From Actinobacteria bacterium UBA2236 (GTDB lineage: Bacteria; Actinomycetota; Actinomycetes; Nanopelagicales; Nanopelagicaceae): DNA of 6,006 bases. How positions within the stretch are numbered: the first letter of the stretch is position 1; each line of letters opens with the position of its first letter. Below the pieces are notes generated by a model. The model was not told the DNA's origin and ran no database searches. It worked only from the letters and a program-made list of their open reading frames with translations. The position numbers and the translations under genes are program-made. The DNA lies in the NCBI GenBank assembly GCA_002347935.1, contig DDYK01000061.1:21470-27475 (forward strand). The letters run 5' to 3'. Below are positions 1 through 5,776 of this stretch, in pieces.

Positions 1-356
1 AGGTTGGCGCTTAACCAATCAAGTGTTAGGCCAGTATCAACAATGTCTTCAACGATTAAGACATTTCTTCCAGTAATGTCTTTATCTAAATCTTTCATAA
101 TTCTTACCACACCCGATGATTTAGTTCCAGAGCCATAGGATGAAACGGCCATCCAATCCATATCTAGGTGTCTATTGATATAGCGCGATAGATCTGCCAT
201 CACCATCACTGCGCCTTTTAATACGCCAATGAGTAATAGATCTTCATCTTTGTAATCTGCTTCAATTTCAGCAGCTATCTCTTTTAAGCGGGCTTGTAAT
301 TGTTCATCAGTTACAACTACGCGTTCAATCTCGCCTTTAACTGATTCCAAATCCAC
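1..356 (-). CDS. hpt: Hypoxanthine phosphoribosyltransferase, 3' end outside window
   Basis: Cytosolic purine-salvage enzyme that joins hypoxanthine (usually also guanine) to PRPP, giving IMP or GMP. My translation from the GTG at 354-356 gives 118 residues before the window edge, roughly two thirds of the usual length of about 180. Family landmarks are in order: LLLIGVLKGAV near 40-50 with the LKG loop, the flexible-loop segment SSYGSGTKSSG at 72-82, and the PRPP-binding motif VLIVEDIVDTGLTL at 99-112 with its E103-D104 acidic pair. The GTG start is supported by a purine-rich GAGAGGG six bases upstream. The gene begins 25 bp after the tilS stop on the same strand, so it is probably the second cistron of a tilS-hpt transcript. 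This pairing is widely conserved and commonly followed by ftsH. The C-terminal part is not visible. Confidence 0.95.
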   Translation of the reverse strand, partial: MDLESVKGEIERVVVTDEQLQARLKEIAAEIEADYKDEDLLLIGVLKGAVMVMADLSRYINRHLDMDWMAVSSYGSGTKSSGVVRIMKDLDKDITGRNVLIVEDIVDTGLTLDWLSAN

Positions 357-362
357 TCTTCG

Positions 363-369
363 CCCTCTC
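363..369 (-). promoter_or_regulatory. Shine-Dalgarno of hpt
   Basis: On the minus strand GAGAGGG lies six bases before the GTG start of hpt. It fixes this non-ATG start, and it contrasts with most other starts in the window, which lack such a site. A leadered start is expected for a gene translated as a downstream cistron. Confidence 0.65.
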
Positions 370-381
370 GACTAAGTTCAA

Positions 382-1359
382 CTATTCCTGCCCCCTGCTT
401 TTGGAGAGCGAAAGTCTGCCCGAAATTCGAGCTACGGTCACACCACCAGGCAGTGAGATAGCCCCTTGACCCTTCCAGGCTGTGATGAGGGACTCAACAG
501 GCTCAATATGCTCAGCTGAAAGTGAGCCTTGTGGGGCTCCAGCTAGATAGATAGCTCTTCTCAAGATTCTAGTTCTAATCGCCCGAGGCTGTGATTCAAG
601 CTTTGAGATATCTAGAGAAGCTGGCTCTAATTGAGAAAAGATTTCATCGCTTAAATCGTCAAGTGCGTCGGCATCATCTCGTAGCAACTTAGCCGATCTT
701 GCCAGAGCGTCGCTAATGCCAGGGCCAATTTCTTTCTCCATTGTCGGAAGAACTACTTCGCGCACTCTCACCCTGGTGAATTCCATTGATTGGTTATGAG
801 GATCTTGCCAGAACTTGATTCCAACTTCTTGGCATGCTGCCTCTGTCTGAGCTCTAGTAATTGCAAGAAGTGGTCTGCGATATCGATCAACTCTTGCTGC
901 CATCCCGGCAAGTGAGCGGGATCCAGAACCTCTTGCAAGTCCAAGTAGTACTGTCTCTGCTTGATCATCTTTAGTATGTCCCAGAAAAATGGCAACTGCG
1001 TTGTGAGAGTCTGCAACATCGCCTAAAGCTTGATAGCGAGCTCTTCTTGCTGAGGCTTCTAAGCCATCTGTAATTTCAACAGCAACTCTTCTAATTTCAA
1101 CATTTTCATAACCAATTTTTGTAAGCGTTCGCTTTGTCTCATGGGTGACATCTGCTGAATTTTTCTGCAATCCATGATCAATAATTAGCGCAATTACCTT
1201 TATTGATTTTGCTTGACACTCTAATAACAGCGCTGCAGCAAGAGCTGATGAATCTGCTCCCCCAGAAGCAGCAACTAAGACGCTCTCACCTGGCGCGATA
1301 TCTTCTAATTCAGATCTGACAGCAAGACGGATCTGATAGAGCGGGGTGGCTTCGGCCAT
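382..1359 (-). CDS. tilS: tRNA(Ile)-lysidine synthetase TilS
   Basis: Cytosolic ATP-dependent enzyme that attaches lysine to C34 of the CAU-anticodon tRNA-Ile, so that it reads AUA instead of AUG. AUA codons are used in neighbouring genes (for example the first lines of yncE), so the activity is needed. With this start the protein has 325 residues. The N-type PP-loop SGGADS is at 32-37, LGHTKDDQAETVL at 126-138 with RGSG at 143-146, and the DPHN...FTRVRVR...VLP region at 186-205, all characteristic of TilS. I chose the ATG at 1357-1359. It has a TACCCT -10 hexamer exactly seven bases upstream and starts after the NlpC/P60 stop. The alternative ATG at 1393-1395 would add 12 residues, overlap the upstream gene by 17 bp and has no well-spaced ribosome site. 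hpt follows after 25 bp. Confidence 0.96.
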   Translation of the reverse strand: MAEATPLYQIRLAVRSELEDIAPGESVLVAASGGADSSALAAALLLECQAKSIKVIALIIDHGLQKNSADVTHETKRTLTKIGYENVEIRRVAVEITDGLEASARRARYQALGDVADSHNAVAIFLGHTKDDQAETVLLGLARGSGSRSLAGMAARVDRYRRPLLAITRAQTEAACQEVGIKFWQDPHNQSMEFTRVRVREVVLPTMEKEIGPGISDALARSAKLLRDDADALDDLSDEIFSQLEPASLDISKLESQPRAIRTRILRRAIYLAGAPQGSLSAEHIEPVESLITAWKGQGAISLPGGVTVARISGRLSLSKSRGQE

Positions 1360-1366
1360 GAGGCTA

Positions 1367-1372
1367 AGGGTA
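1367..1372 (-). promoter_or_regulatory. Candidate -10 element for leaderless tilS transcript
   Basis: TACCCT on the minus strand is followed by exactly seven bases and then the internal ATG of tilS, placing the expected transcription start at the A of that ATG. It sits in the 19-bp gap after the NlpC/P60 stop. No convincing -35 is visible: the best-spaced hexamer, inside the 3' end of the upstream gene, is poor. If real, it lets tilS-hpt be expressed separately from the hydrolase. Confidence 0.4.
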
Positions 1373-1378
1373 ATCGCC

Positions 1379-2587
1379 CTAGACCCGGCCTCCATATGGC
1401 ATTAATCCCTTAATGCTGTAGATATTGGAGAAAAGTAGGCCTTTATCTTTGGAGTTTGCCTCCCACATCATTCCATCTCCAGCGTAGATCGTGATGTGAT
1501 GAATCGTATTAACCGTTCCTTTATAGGAATAGAAAAGTAGGTCACCTGGCTCTAATTGACTTAAAGGAACATGCTTGGTGTAACTGAAATAAAGAGATGA
1601 ATTGAGGCGATCCCAATTTGGCCAACTAAGTCCTGCTGCGCGATATGCGGCATAAACTAGACCAGAGCAATCAAAAGCATTTGGACCTTCATCGCCCCAA
1701 ATATATGGTTTTCTGGCTAAAACTTGTTTCTTGGCAAAAGCAACAGCCTCGGCTCGCATCTCTGGAGTGGAACGAGAAGTGCTCCGCCCTTTAAACCCTG
1801 CATCAGGCCAGACTTTGGTGTAGATATTGGTGTTAGTTGCAATATTTGCATTTGCTTCTTCTAATAGCGCCAGTTGTCGCTGTTGCTCAAGAGTTACACG
1901 TGTCTTTCTTGCTGCGTTGAGCTCTTTTAACACCTCATCTTGAATCTTTTGAAGTTTATCTACTTCTTTTTGCTGGGCATTTCTAGCAGCATCTGCTTCA
2001 ATTTTAGTTTCTTCTACTTTTTCAGTCGCTACCTCTTGTGCAGCTCTGGCGTTATCCGCAGCTTTCTTTGCTTTTGCAGCTGCCTCCTCTGCTGCCTTAA
2101 ATCTAAATAACGCTTGAGTGTTTTGATTTCCAAGAGTATCTAGAGTTGAAAGCCGATCAATTAGATCTTGTGGACCATCAGAGTGGAGCACTGAATTCAA
2201 ATCAGTAAATCCCCCTCCCATGATGTAGGCATTAGTGGCGAGGCGACCTATGGAATCATGAGCAGCTTTAACTTCACCCACCGCAACGTTATAAGCTGCT
2301 GCTGCAGATTCAGCTTCTTTAGTTGCTATTGCTAGCTCTCTTTTCGCCGCTTCATATTTTGCTCTCGCTGCATTGGCTACTGCTGTTAATTGTTTTAAGG
2401 TTAAATTTGCTTTACTTAATTTGGAGGCGGCAGCATCTGCGATTTTCTTTTTCTCTGCTTCAGCTTTCTTTGCAGCTTCGATCTGAGCAAGAGTTGGCTT
2501 GGGAGTCTTGCCATAGGCAGGGCTATGGGCGATGAGAAGCAAAAAACAGGTGGAGAGCGCTATAAAGCGTGCTCGTTTAGATCTCAA
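1379..2587 (-). CDS. Secreted NlpC/P60 peptidoglycan endopeptidase with coiled-coil regulatory domain
   Basis: Predicted exported cell-wall hydrolase that cleaves stem-peptide bonds (D-iGlu-mDAP type in the family). The 402-residue product starts with a signal peptide (basic MRSKRAR, hydrophobic core to about 20, likely cleavage near AYG at 24-26). Two long Ala/Lys/Glu-rich coiled-coil arms follow, at about 32-112 and 160-248. They are separated by a non-coil tip at 113-152 containing NAYIMGGG and DLIDRLSTLDTL. After a linker comes the C-terminal NlpC/P60 domain (about 278-402), with Cys307 in DCSGLV, His364 in HHITIYAG and Glu376 in MMWEANS. The His-to-Glu spacing of 12 matches the RipA triad (Cys383/His432/Glu444). 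The start is a TTG with AGGGAG seven bases upstream; no better in-frame start is seen. The coil-hairpin layout resembles RipC, PcsB and EnvC, which are controlled by FtsEX, so a role in septal splitting is inferred. ctaB lies 92 bp upstream and tilS just downstream. Confidence 0.94.
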   Translation of the reverse strand: MRSKRARFIALSTCFLLLIAHSPAYGKTPKPTLAQIEAAKKAEAEKKKIADAAASKLSKANLTLKQLTAVANAARAKYEAAKRELAIATKEAESAAAAYNVAVGEVKAAHDSIGRLATNAYIMGGGFTDLNSVLHSDGPQDLIDRLSTLDTLGNQNTQALFRFKAAEEAAAKAKKAADNARAAQEVATEKVEETKIEADAARNAQQKEVDKLQKIQDEVLKELNAARKTRVTLEQQRQLALLEEANANIATNTNIYTKVWPDAGFKGRSTSRSTPEMRAEAVAFAKKQVLARKPYIWGDEGPNAFDCSGLVYAAYRAAGLSWPNWDRLNSSLYFSYTKHVPLSQLEPGDLLFYSYKGTVNTIHHITIYAGDGMMWEANSKDKGLLFSNIYSIKGLMPYGGRV

Positions 2588-2594
2588 TTCATGG

Positions 2595-2600
2595 CTCCCT
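2595..2600 (-). promoter_or_regulatory. Shine-Dalgarno deciding the TTG start of the NlpC/P60 gene
   Basis: AGGGAG on the minus strand lies seven bases before the TTG at 2585-2587. It supports this rare start codon. An out-of-frame ATG lies between the two, only two bases after AGGGAG, and is followed by AAT and TGA, so it cannot start the main frame. Confidence 0.6.
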
Positions 2601-2630
2601 GGGGATTGGGGGTCAGTTGCTTTGAGTTAA

Positions 2631-2636
2631 AGGATA
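2631..2636 (-). promoter_or_regulatory. Weak candidate -10 for the NlpC/P60 gene
   Basis: The 92-bp gap 2588-2679 between ctaB and the NlpC/P60 gene holds TATCCT on the minus strand. It would start a transcript near 2624 with a leader of about 37 nt that includes the AGGGAG site. No good -35 is seen at 17 bp. The same gap has no stem followed by a U-run, so read-through from ctaB is possible. This is the best hexamer in the gap, not a firm call. Confidence 0.25.
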
Positions 2637-2679
2637 AAGGCCAAGGCTGAGAAATGCAGGAGGAAAGTAGGTGTGTCAG

Positions 2680-3537
2680 TTAAAAAGTGATGAATATTGC
2701 AGCAACCAAGAGAATGGAATAAAGGCTTAAGTAGGTAATTGAGCCATGAAATATCTTTGCTGCAGACTTTTCGATCTGCGAGCCCTTAAGGCTAAACATC
2801 TGTATTGCAAAGAAGATAGCAAGGGCGGTATTTGCAATATAACTCCAGGCTGGCAAGGCAGCTGAATAGAGCGTTAGGTAAGAAGTGGCAAACATTGCGA
2901 TGGTGTGAAACCACATCTGCTGTTCAACTTTGGCAATTGGAGCAACGACTGGAAGCATCGGAATTCCTGCTGCTGCATAGTCATTTTTATATTTAATAGC
3001 TAGGGCCCAGAAATGGGGAGGAGTCCAAAAGAAGATAACCATAAAGAATAGAAAAGCTGTGCTATTTAGAGAGTTTGCAACTGCTGCCCATCCGATTAAA
3101 ACTGGCATACACCCTGCAATCCCGCCCCAGACAATATTCTGGGAGGTGCGCCGCTTCAGACCTACGGTGTAGCCAAATACATAGAAAGTGATGGCGCCAA
3201 TGGTTAAAGCCGTAGCTAAAGGATTGGTAAAAATCCAAAAAATAGAAAGAGATAGGACAGTTAGCGCCGTTGCAAAGGCAAAGGCTTGATTCTCGCTTAC
3301 CTCTTTATTAACAATCGGACGTTTAGATGTTCTATCCATTAATTGATCAATATCAGATTCAATTATCATATTAAATGCGTTAGCAGCGCCAGCTGCCAAT
3401 GTTCCACCAAGAAGGGTTGCAAGTGAGATTCCAAGCGGCGGAACGCCACCTGCTGCCAGAAAGAGCGCCGGAAGAGTAGTCACTAACAATAATTCCACTA
3501 CACGCAATTTCATTAGCGCGATATATGGTGAAATCAT
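2680..3537 (-). CDS. ctaB: Protoheme IX farnesyltransferase (heme O synthase)
   Basis: Integral-membrane UbiA-family prenyltransferase that adds a farnesyl group to protoheme IX, making heme O, the precursor of heme A for the aa3-type cytochrome oxidase. The 285-residue product is of usual length. About nine hydrophobic segments are visible (roughly 12-30, 36-58, 85-103, 107-126, 134-152, 161-180, 207-229, 232-250, 266-284). The first prenyl-diphosphate/Mg site reads NMIIESDIDQLMDRTSKRP at 56-74, with Glu60 where many homologues have Asp. The second conserved region is WTPPHFWALAIKYKNDY at 171-187, followed by AGIPMLP at 190-196. The ATG at 3535-3537 has no Shine-Dalgarno but has TAATCT six bases upstream, so a leaderless transcript is likely. 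No other heme or oxidase gene lies in the window. The gene diverges from yncE across 29 bp. Confidence 0.97.
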   Translation of the reverse strand: MISPYIALMKLRVVELLLVTTLPALFLAAGGVPPLGISLATLLGGTLAAGAANAFNMIIESDIDQLMDRTSKRPIVNKEVSENQAFAFATALTVLSLSIFWIFTNPLATALTIGAITFYVFGYTVGLKRRTSQNIVWGGIAGCMPVLIGWAAVANSLNSTAFLFFMVIFFWTPPHFWALAIKYKNDYAAAGIPMLPVVAPIAKVEQQMWFHTIAMFATSYLTLYSAALPAWSYIANTALAIFFAIQMFSLKGSQIEKSAAKIFHGSITYLSLYSILLVAAIFITF

Positions 3538-3543
3538 GTCTTG

Positions 3544-3549
3544 AGATTA
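3544..3549 (-). promoter_or_regulatory. -10 element for leaderless ctaB transcript
   Basis: TAATCT on the minus strand is followed by CAAGAC and then the ctaB ATG, so initiation would fall on or next to the start codon. No correctly spaced Shine-Dalgarno exists. The -35 region would lie in the first codons of the divergent yncE gene and matches the consensus poorly. Confidence 0.55.
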
Positions 3550-3554
3550 CCCTG

Positions 3555-3560
3555 TAGATT
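3555..3560 (+). promoter_or_regulatory. -10 element for leaderless yncE transcript
   Basis: TAGATT, directly preceded by TG, is followed by GCACTG and then the GTG start of yncE. The TAG within the hexamer is also an in-frame stop, so the coding frame cannot extend upstream of it. The hexamer is only five bases from the oppositely directed ctaB -10. Confidence 0.55.
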
Positions 3561-3566
3561 GCACTG

Positions 3567-4655
3567 GTGCGTATCTACTGGGCGTGGGCTATATCTCTCA
3601 ACCTTATATTTGCCAGCGCAATTTCAGCTTCTGCAGAGCCATTATCTGAAAGCTTTAAGTTAAAACTGGAAGCCACTATTACTGGTGATATCTCGCCTAA
3701 ATCGGTGCGCTCATCCAATACTGGCTTTGTCTCTGCCCACAACATGATGTATAGCCATAGCGTGACAATTTATGATGCTCGAAATCTTGAATTAGTGAAA
3801 TCCATATCGGATCAAGTAAACCTTAAGGACCTTGGCATCAAAGGTTATTCCGGACTTCATCGAGGTGCACCAGTAGAAGGGGCATTCTCACCTGATGGTA
3901 AGCATTTATATGTAACAAATTATGCGATGTATGGCAAAGGCTTTAATAGAGAAGGCACTGATAACTGTAATCCGAGTGATAACTATGACCGATCTTTTCT
4001 TTATCGCATTAATACTGAGTCATGGTCTATCGATGCCGCCTACAAGGTAGGGGTAGTTCCTAAAGTTGTTGAAGTTAGCCCCGATAACAAATTTGTATTG
4101 GTGAGTAACTGGTGCTCATATGACCTTTCAATCGTTTCAACAGAGCTTGGAAAAGTTGTGAAAACTATAAAGATTGGCCCATACCCTAGAGGAATTACTA
4201 TCTCAAAAGACTCGCAATATGCATATGTTGCTCAGATGGGGGGCTCAGTAGTTCATAGAATAAATCTTGTAAATTTCGAAAAAGAGCTTCTAAGCGTAGG
4301 CTCAAATCCAAGGGCATTAGTTCTATCTCCTGACAATGCTTATTTATATGCCACCCTTAATTCAGCAGGGCGCGTAATCGCCTTTGACTTATCTACCAAC
4401 AAAGTTGTGAAATCAGTTAAGACCGGTTCTGCAGCGCGCAGCCTTGATATCTCAGCTGATGGCAGCGCGCTCTATGTCGTCAATTACACAAGCAACACCC
4501 TGGCTAAGGTGAGAGTGAGTGACTTTAAGGTCTTGCAGAAAATCAATGTCTGCAGCAGGCCCATTGGTGTGACTTACGAAAAATTACAGCAGAGAGTTTG
4601 GGTTGCTTGCTATGGCGGCTCAATTAAAGTCTTTAGTGATTCCCAATCACAATAG
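3567..4655 (+). CDS. Exported YncE-type (YVTN family) beta-propeller protein
   Basis: Predicted secreted seven-bladed beta-propeller; no enzymatic role can be assigned. The 362-residue product has a signal peptide with likely cleavage after ASA at 21-23. Blade signatures of the SPDGKxLYVTN type recur at 108, 171, 213, 254, 296 and a degenerate one at 337. Spacing is 41-42 residues from 171 on. An earlier copy (NTGFVSAHNMM, about 51-61) would complete seven blades. The longer 108-171 step carries a loop insertion (MYGKGFNREGTDNCNPSDNYD). Four cysteines lie in the exported part: C134 in that loop, C183 in SNWCSYD, and C329 and C348 in the last blade. They look placed to form two disulfides. The GTG start is fixed by an in-frame TAG at 3555-3557 and an adjacent -10. 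Family members have been linked to surface layers or to binding DNA or metal cofactors, but nothing here decides between these. The 3' end overlaps dacB. Confidence 0.85.
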   Translation: MRIYWAWAISLNLIFASAISASAEPLSESFKLKLEATITGDISPKSVRSSNTGFVSAHNMMYSHSVTIYDARNLELVKSISDQVNLKDLGIKGYSGLHRGAPVEGAFSPDGKHLYVTNYAMYGKGFNREGTDNCNPSDNYDRSFLYRINTESWSIDAAYKVGVVPKVVEVSPDNKFVLVSNWCSYDLSIVSTELGKVVKTIKIGPYPRGITISKDSQYAYVAQMGGSVVHRINLVNFEKELLSVGSNPRALVLSPDNAYLYATLNSAGRVIAFDLSTNKVVKSVKTGSAARSLDISADGSALYVVNYTSNTLAKVRVSDFKVLQKINVCSRPIGVTYEKLQQRVWVACYGGSIKVFSDSQSQ

Positions 4656-5733
4656 CTTCAAGTAATCGATCCATCACAGCTCTAGCTCTATTTCGCGAAG
4701 TAAGCGTTGGATTAATCCCATCAGCTAAAATCGCAAATACATACTCCTTATCTGCTGACTTTGCATAGCCTGCAAGAGTTACTGTATTTCTAAGCCAACC
4801 GGTCTTAGCTTTCACTTTTCCGACAGCCCCAGGGCCATCTTCAATAAATCTTTTCTTTAGCGTCCCACTTACGCCAGCTACTGGAAGTCCTTCATAAATA
4901 GCTTGATACTTTGGGTTTTCTCTTACTTTTGTTAATAACTCAACAACGGTTTGTGCTGAGAGCCGATTATCCTTATCTAGGCCACTGCCATCTTTTGCTT
5001 TTAAGCCTTGGGTATTAACCCCAAGTTCTTCCAGAGCCAATACAAAAGTTTTAGTTAGCCCCTCACTCGTTCTTTCAAATCCAATCTCGCGCGCTGCTGC
5101 CATTGCTAGGCGATTGGCTAGGGTGTTATCGCTGTAAAGAGTTACAAATTTGACCATTTCAGAAAGAGGCAGAGAGGTAAGTGATGCGATCTCCTCTTTC
5201 GCTAGTTGCATAGCTTTTGCTGAATCTACTTTCTTAAATGTGGCTTTAATACCTTTTCTCTTTAGATTTAGACTTAGGTCATACCGATCCTTTTCAAAGA
5301 GACTTGTGTAATAAAGAGTTATCTTTTTTCTATTTTCTGGGTTTGCTTTAGTAATAAGTGATGGTAGATATTTCTGACCATTCTTCTTTGCTAGGGTGAG
5401 ATTGCTACTCATCCAAGGATCTAGTGAGCCTTTAATTAGATAGGCATCTTTACGCTCTGTTGCAAAAATGCTTGTCACATACCTTCTCTCTGCCCCCAAA
5501 AAGTGAAGTGCTGCAGTTGATGAAACTAGTTTTAGAACTGATGCTGGAACACGAAGTGAATCTGGAGAGTTGGCTGCAAGTACTTGCCCATCTAGAGCAT
5601 TGAGGATAAGTAAGCCCGGGGCAGCAAGGTGTTTACTATTTACATATTTATCCAGGCTCTGAAGAGCTGATGCCTCTAATGGGTTAATAGCTAGAAGTAG
5701 TGCTAGAAAAATAGCCACTCTTGATTTAGCCAT
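4633..5733 (-). CDS. dacB: D-alanyl-D-alanine carboxypeptidase/endopeptidase, PBP4 type (peptidase S13), compact
   Basis: Exported penicillin-binding protein that trims the terminal D-Ala of stem peptides and/or cuts cross-links. With this start it has 366 residues and a signal peptide (MAKSR, hydrophobic core, cleavage near EASA at about 20-23). All three active-site motifs are present: SVLK (Ser65, Lys68), SDN at 201-203 and KTG at 310-312. The S13 signature DGSGLDKDNRLS begins at 248. The Ser-to-SDN distance is 136 residues, against about 244 in E. coli PBP4 (Ser62, Ser306), so the inserted domains are much reduced. I chose the ATG at 5731-5733: it has TACGCT seven bases upstream and gives a tidy signal peptide. 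The ATG at 5752-5754 (seven more residues, MTITLSS) is the alternative, with GGTGA only one base before it. Its 3' end overlaps yncE convergently by 23 bp, and it diverges from the deacetylase gene. Confidence 0.95.
   Translation of the reverse strand: MAKSRVAIFLALLLAINPLEASALQSLDKYVNSKHLAAPGLLILNALDGQVLAANSPDSLRVPASVLKLVSSTAALHFLGAERRYVTSIFATERKDAYLIKGSLDPWMSSNLTLAKKNGQKYLPSLITKANPENRKKITLYYTSLFEKDRYDLSLNLKRKGIKATFKKVDSAKAMQLAKEEIASLTSLPLSEMVKFVTLYSDNTLANRLAMAAAREIGFERTSEGLTKTFVLALEELGVNTQGLKAKDGSGLDKDNRLSAQTVVELLTKVRENPKYQAIYEGLPVAGVSGTLKKRFIEDGPGAVGKVKAKTGWLRNTVTLAGYAKSADKEYVFAILADGINPTLTSRNRARAVMDRLLEAIVIGNH
4636..4650. repeat. Inverted repeat centred in the overlap of two convergent genes
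   Basis: GTGATT at 4636-4641, CCC, then AATCAC at 4645-4650: a perfect six-base stem with a three-base loop. It lies inside the 23-bp coding overlap of yncE and dacB and almost at its midpoint, so either transcript could form the hairpin next to its own stop codon. There is no following U-run and only two G-C pairs per arm, so an intrinsic terminator is doubtful. It may slow polymerase, mark 3' ends or be chance. Confidence 0.35.
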
Positions 5734-5740
5734 AGATGAA

Positions 5741-5746
5741 AGCGTA
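5741..5746 (-). promoter_or_regulatory. Candidate -10 for leaderless dacB transcript
   Basis: TACGCT on the minus strand is followed by seven bases and then the ATG at 5731-5733, the same geometry as for the divergent gene. It lies inside the coding extension implied by the upstream ATG, so it argues for the shorter dacB product. The -35 is not convincing. Confidence 0.4.
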
Positions 5747-5770
5747 ATAGTCATTTCACCAACTTGGCTT

Positions 5771-5776
5771 TAGGCT
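5771..5776 (+). promoter_or_regulatory. -10 element for leaderless deacetylase transcript
   Basis: TAGGCT ends seven bases before the ATG at 5784, so the expected transcription start is the A of that ATG. No Shine-Dalgarno precedes the ATG. A -35-like TAGTCA at 5748-5753 (four of six to TTGACA) stands 17 bp upstream. Confidence 0.55.

Noticed and set aside
768..1019. 83-codon open frame on the minus strand
   Set aside because: It lies wholly inside tilS in another frame, shows no recognisable domain and has a strong competing gene.
1364..1382. Small inverted repeat (AGGG, six-base loop, CCCT) at the end of the NlpC/P60 gene
   Set aside because: The stem is only four pairs before a bulge, with no U-run. 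It is too weak to call a terminator and coincides with the tilS -10.
2323..2535. Leu-rich 70-codon open frame on the plus strand
   Set aside because: It is antisense to the Ala/Lys-rich coiled coil of the NlpC/P60 gene. Leu-rich shadows are expected opposite such coding, and no start signal is evident.
2531..2587. Possible lipobox around Cys14 of the NlpC/P60 signal peptide
   Set aside because: The Cys is within the hydrophobic core, preceded by L-S-T, and too close to the N-terminus for a lipoprotein signal. An ordinary signal peptidase site near AYG fits better.
2612..2681. GTCAGTT repeated at 2612-2618 and 2675-2681 in the ctaB-NlpC gap
   Set aside because: A seven-base direct repeat is expected by chance, and one copy overlaps the ctaB stop codon.
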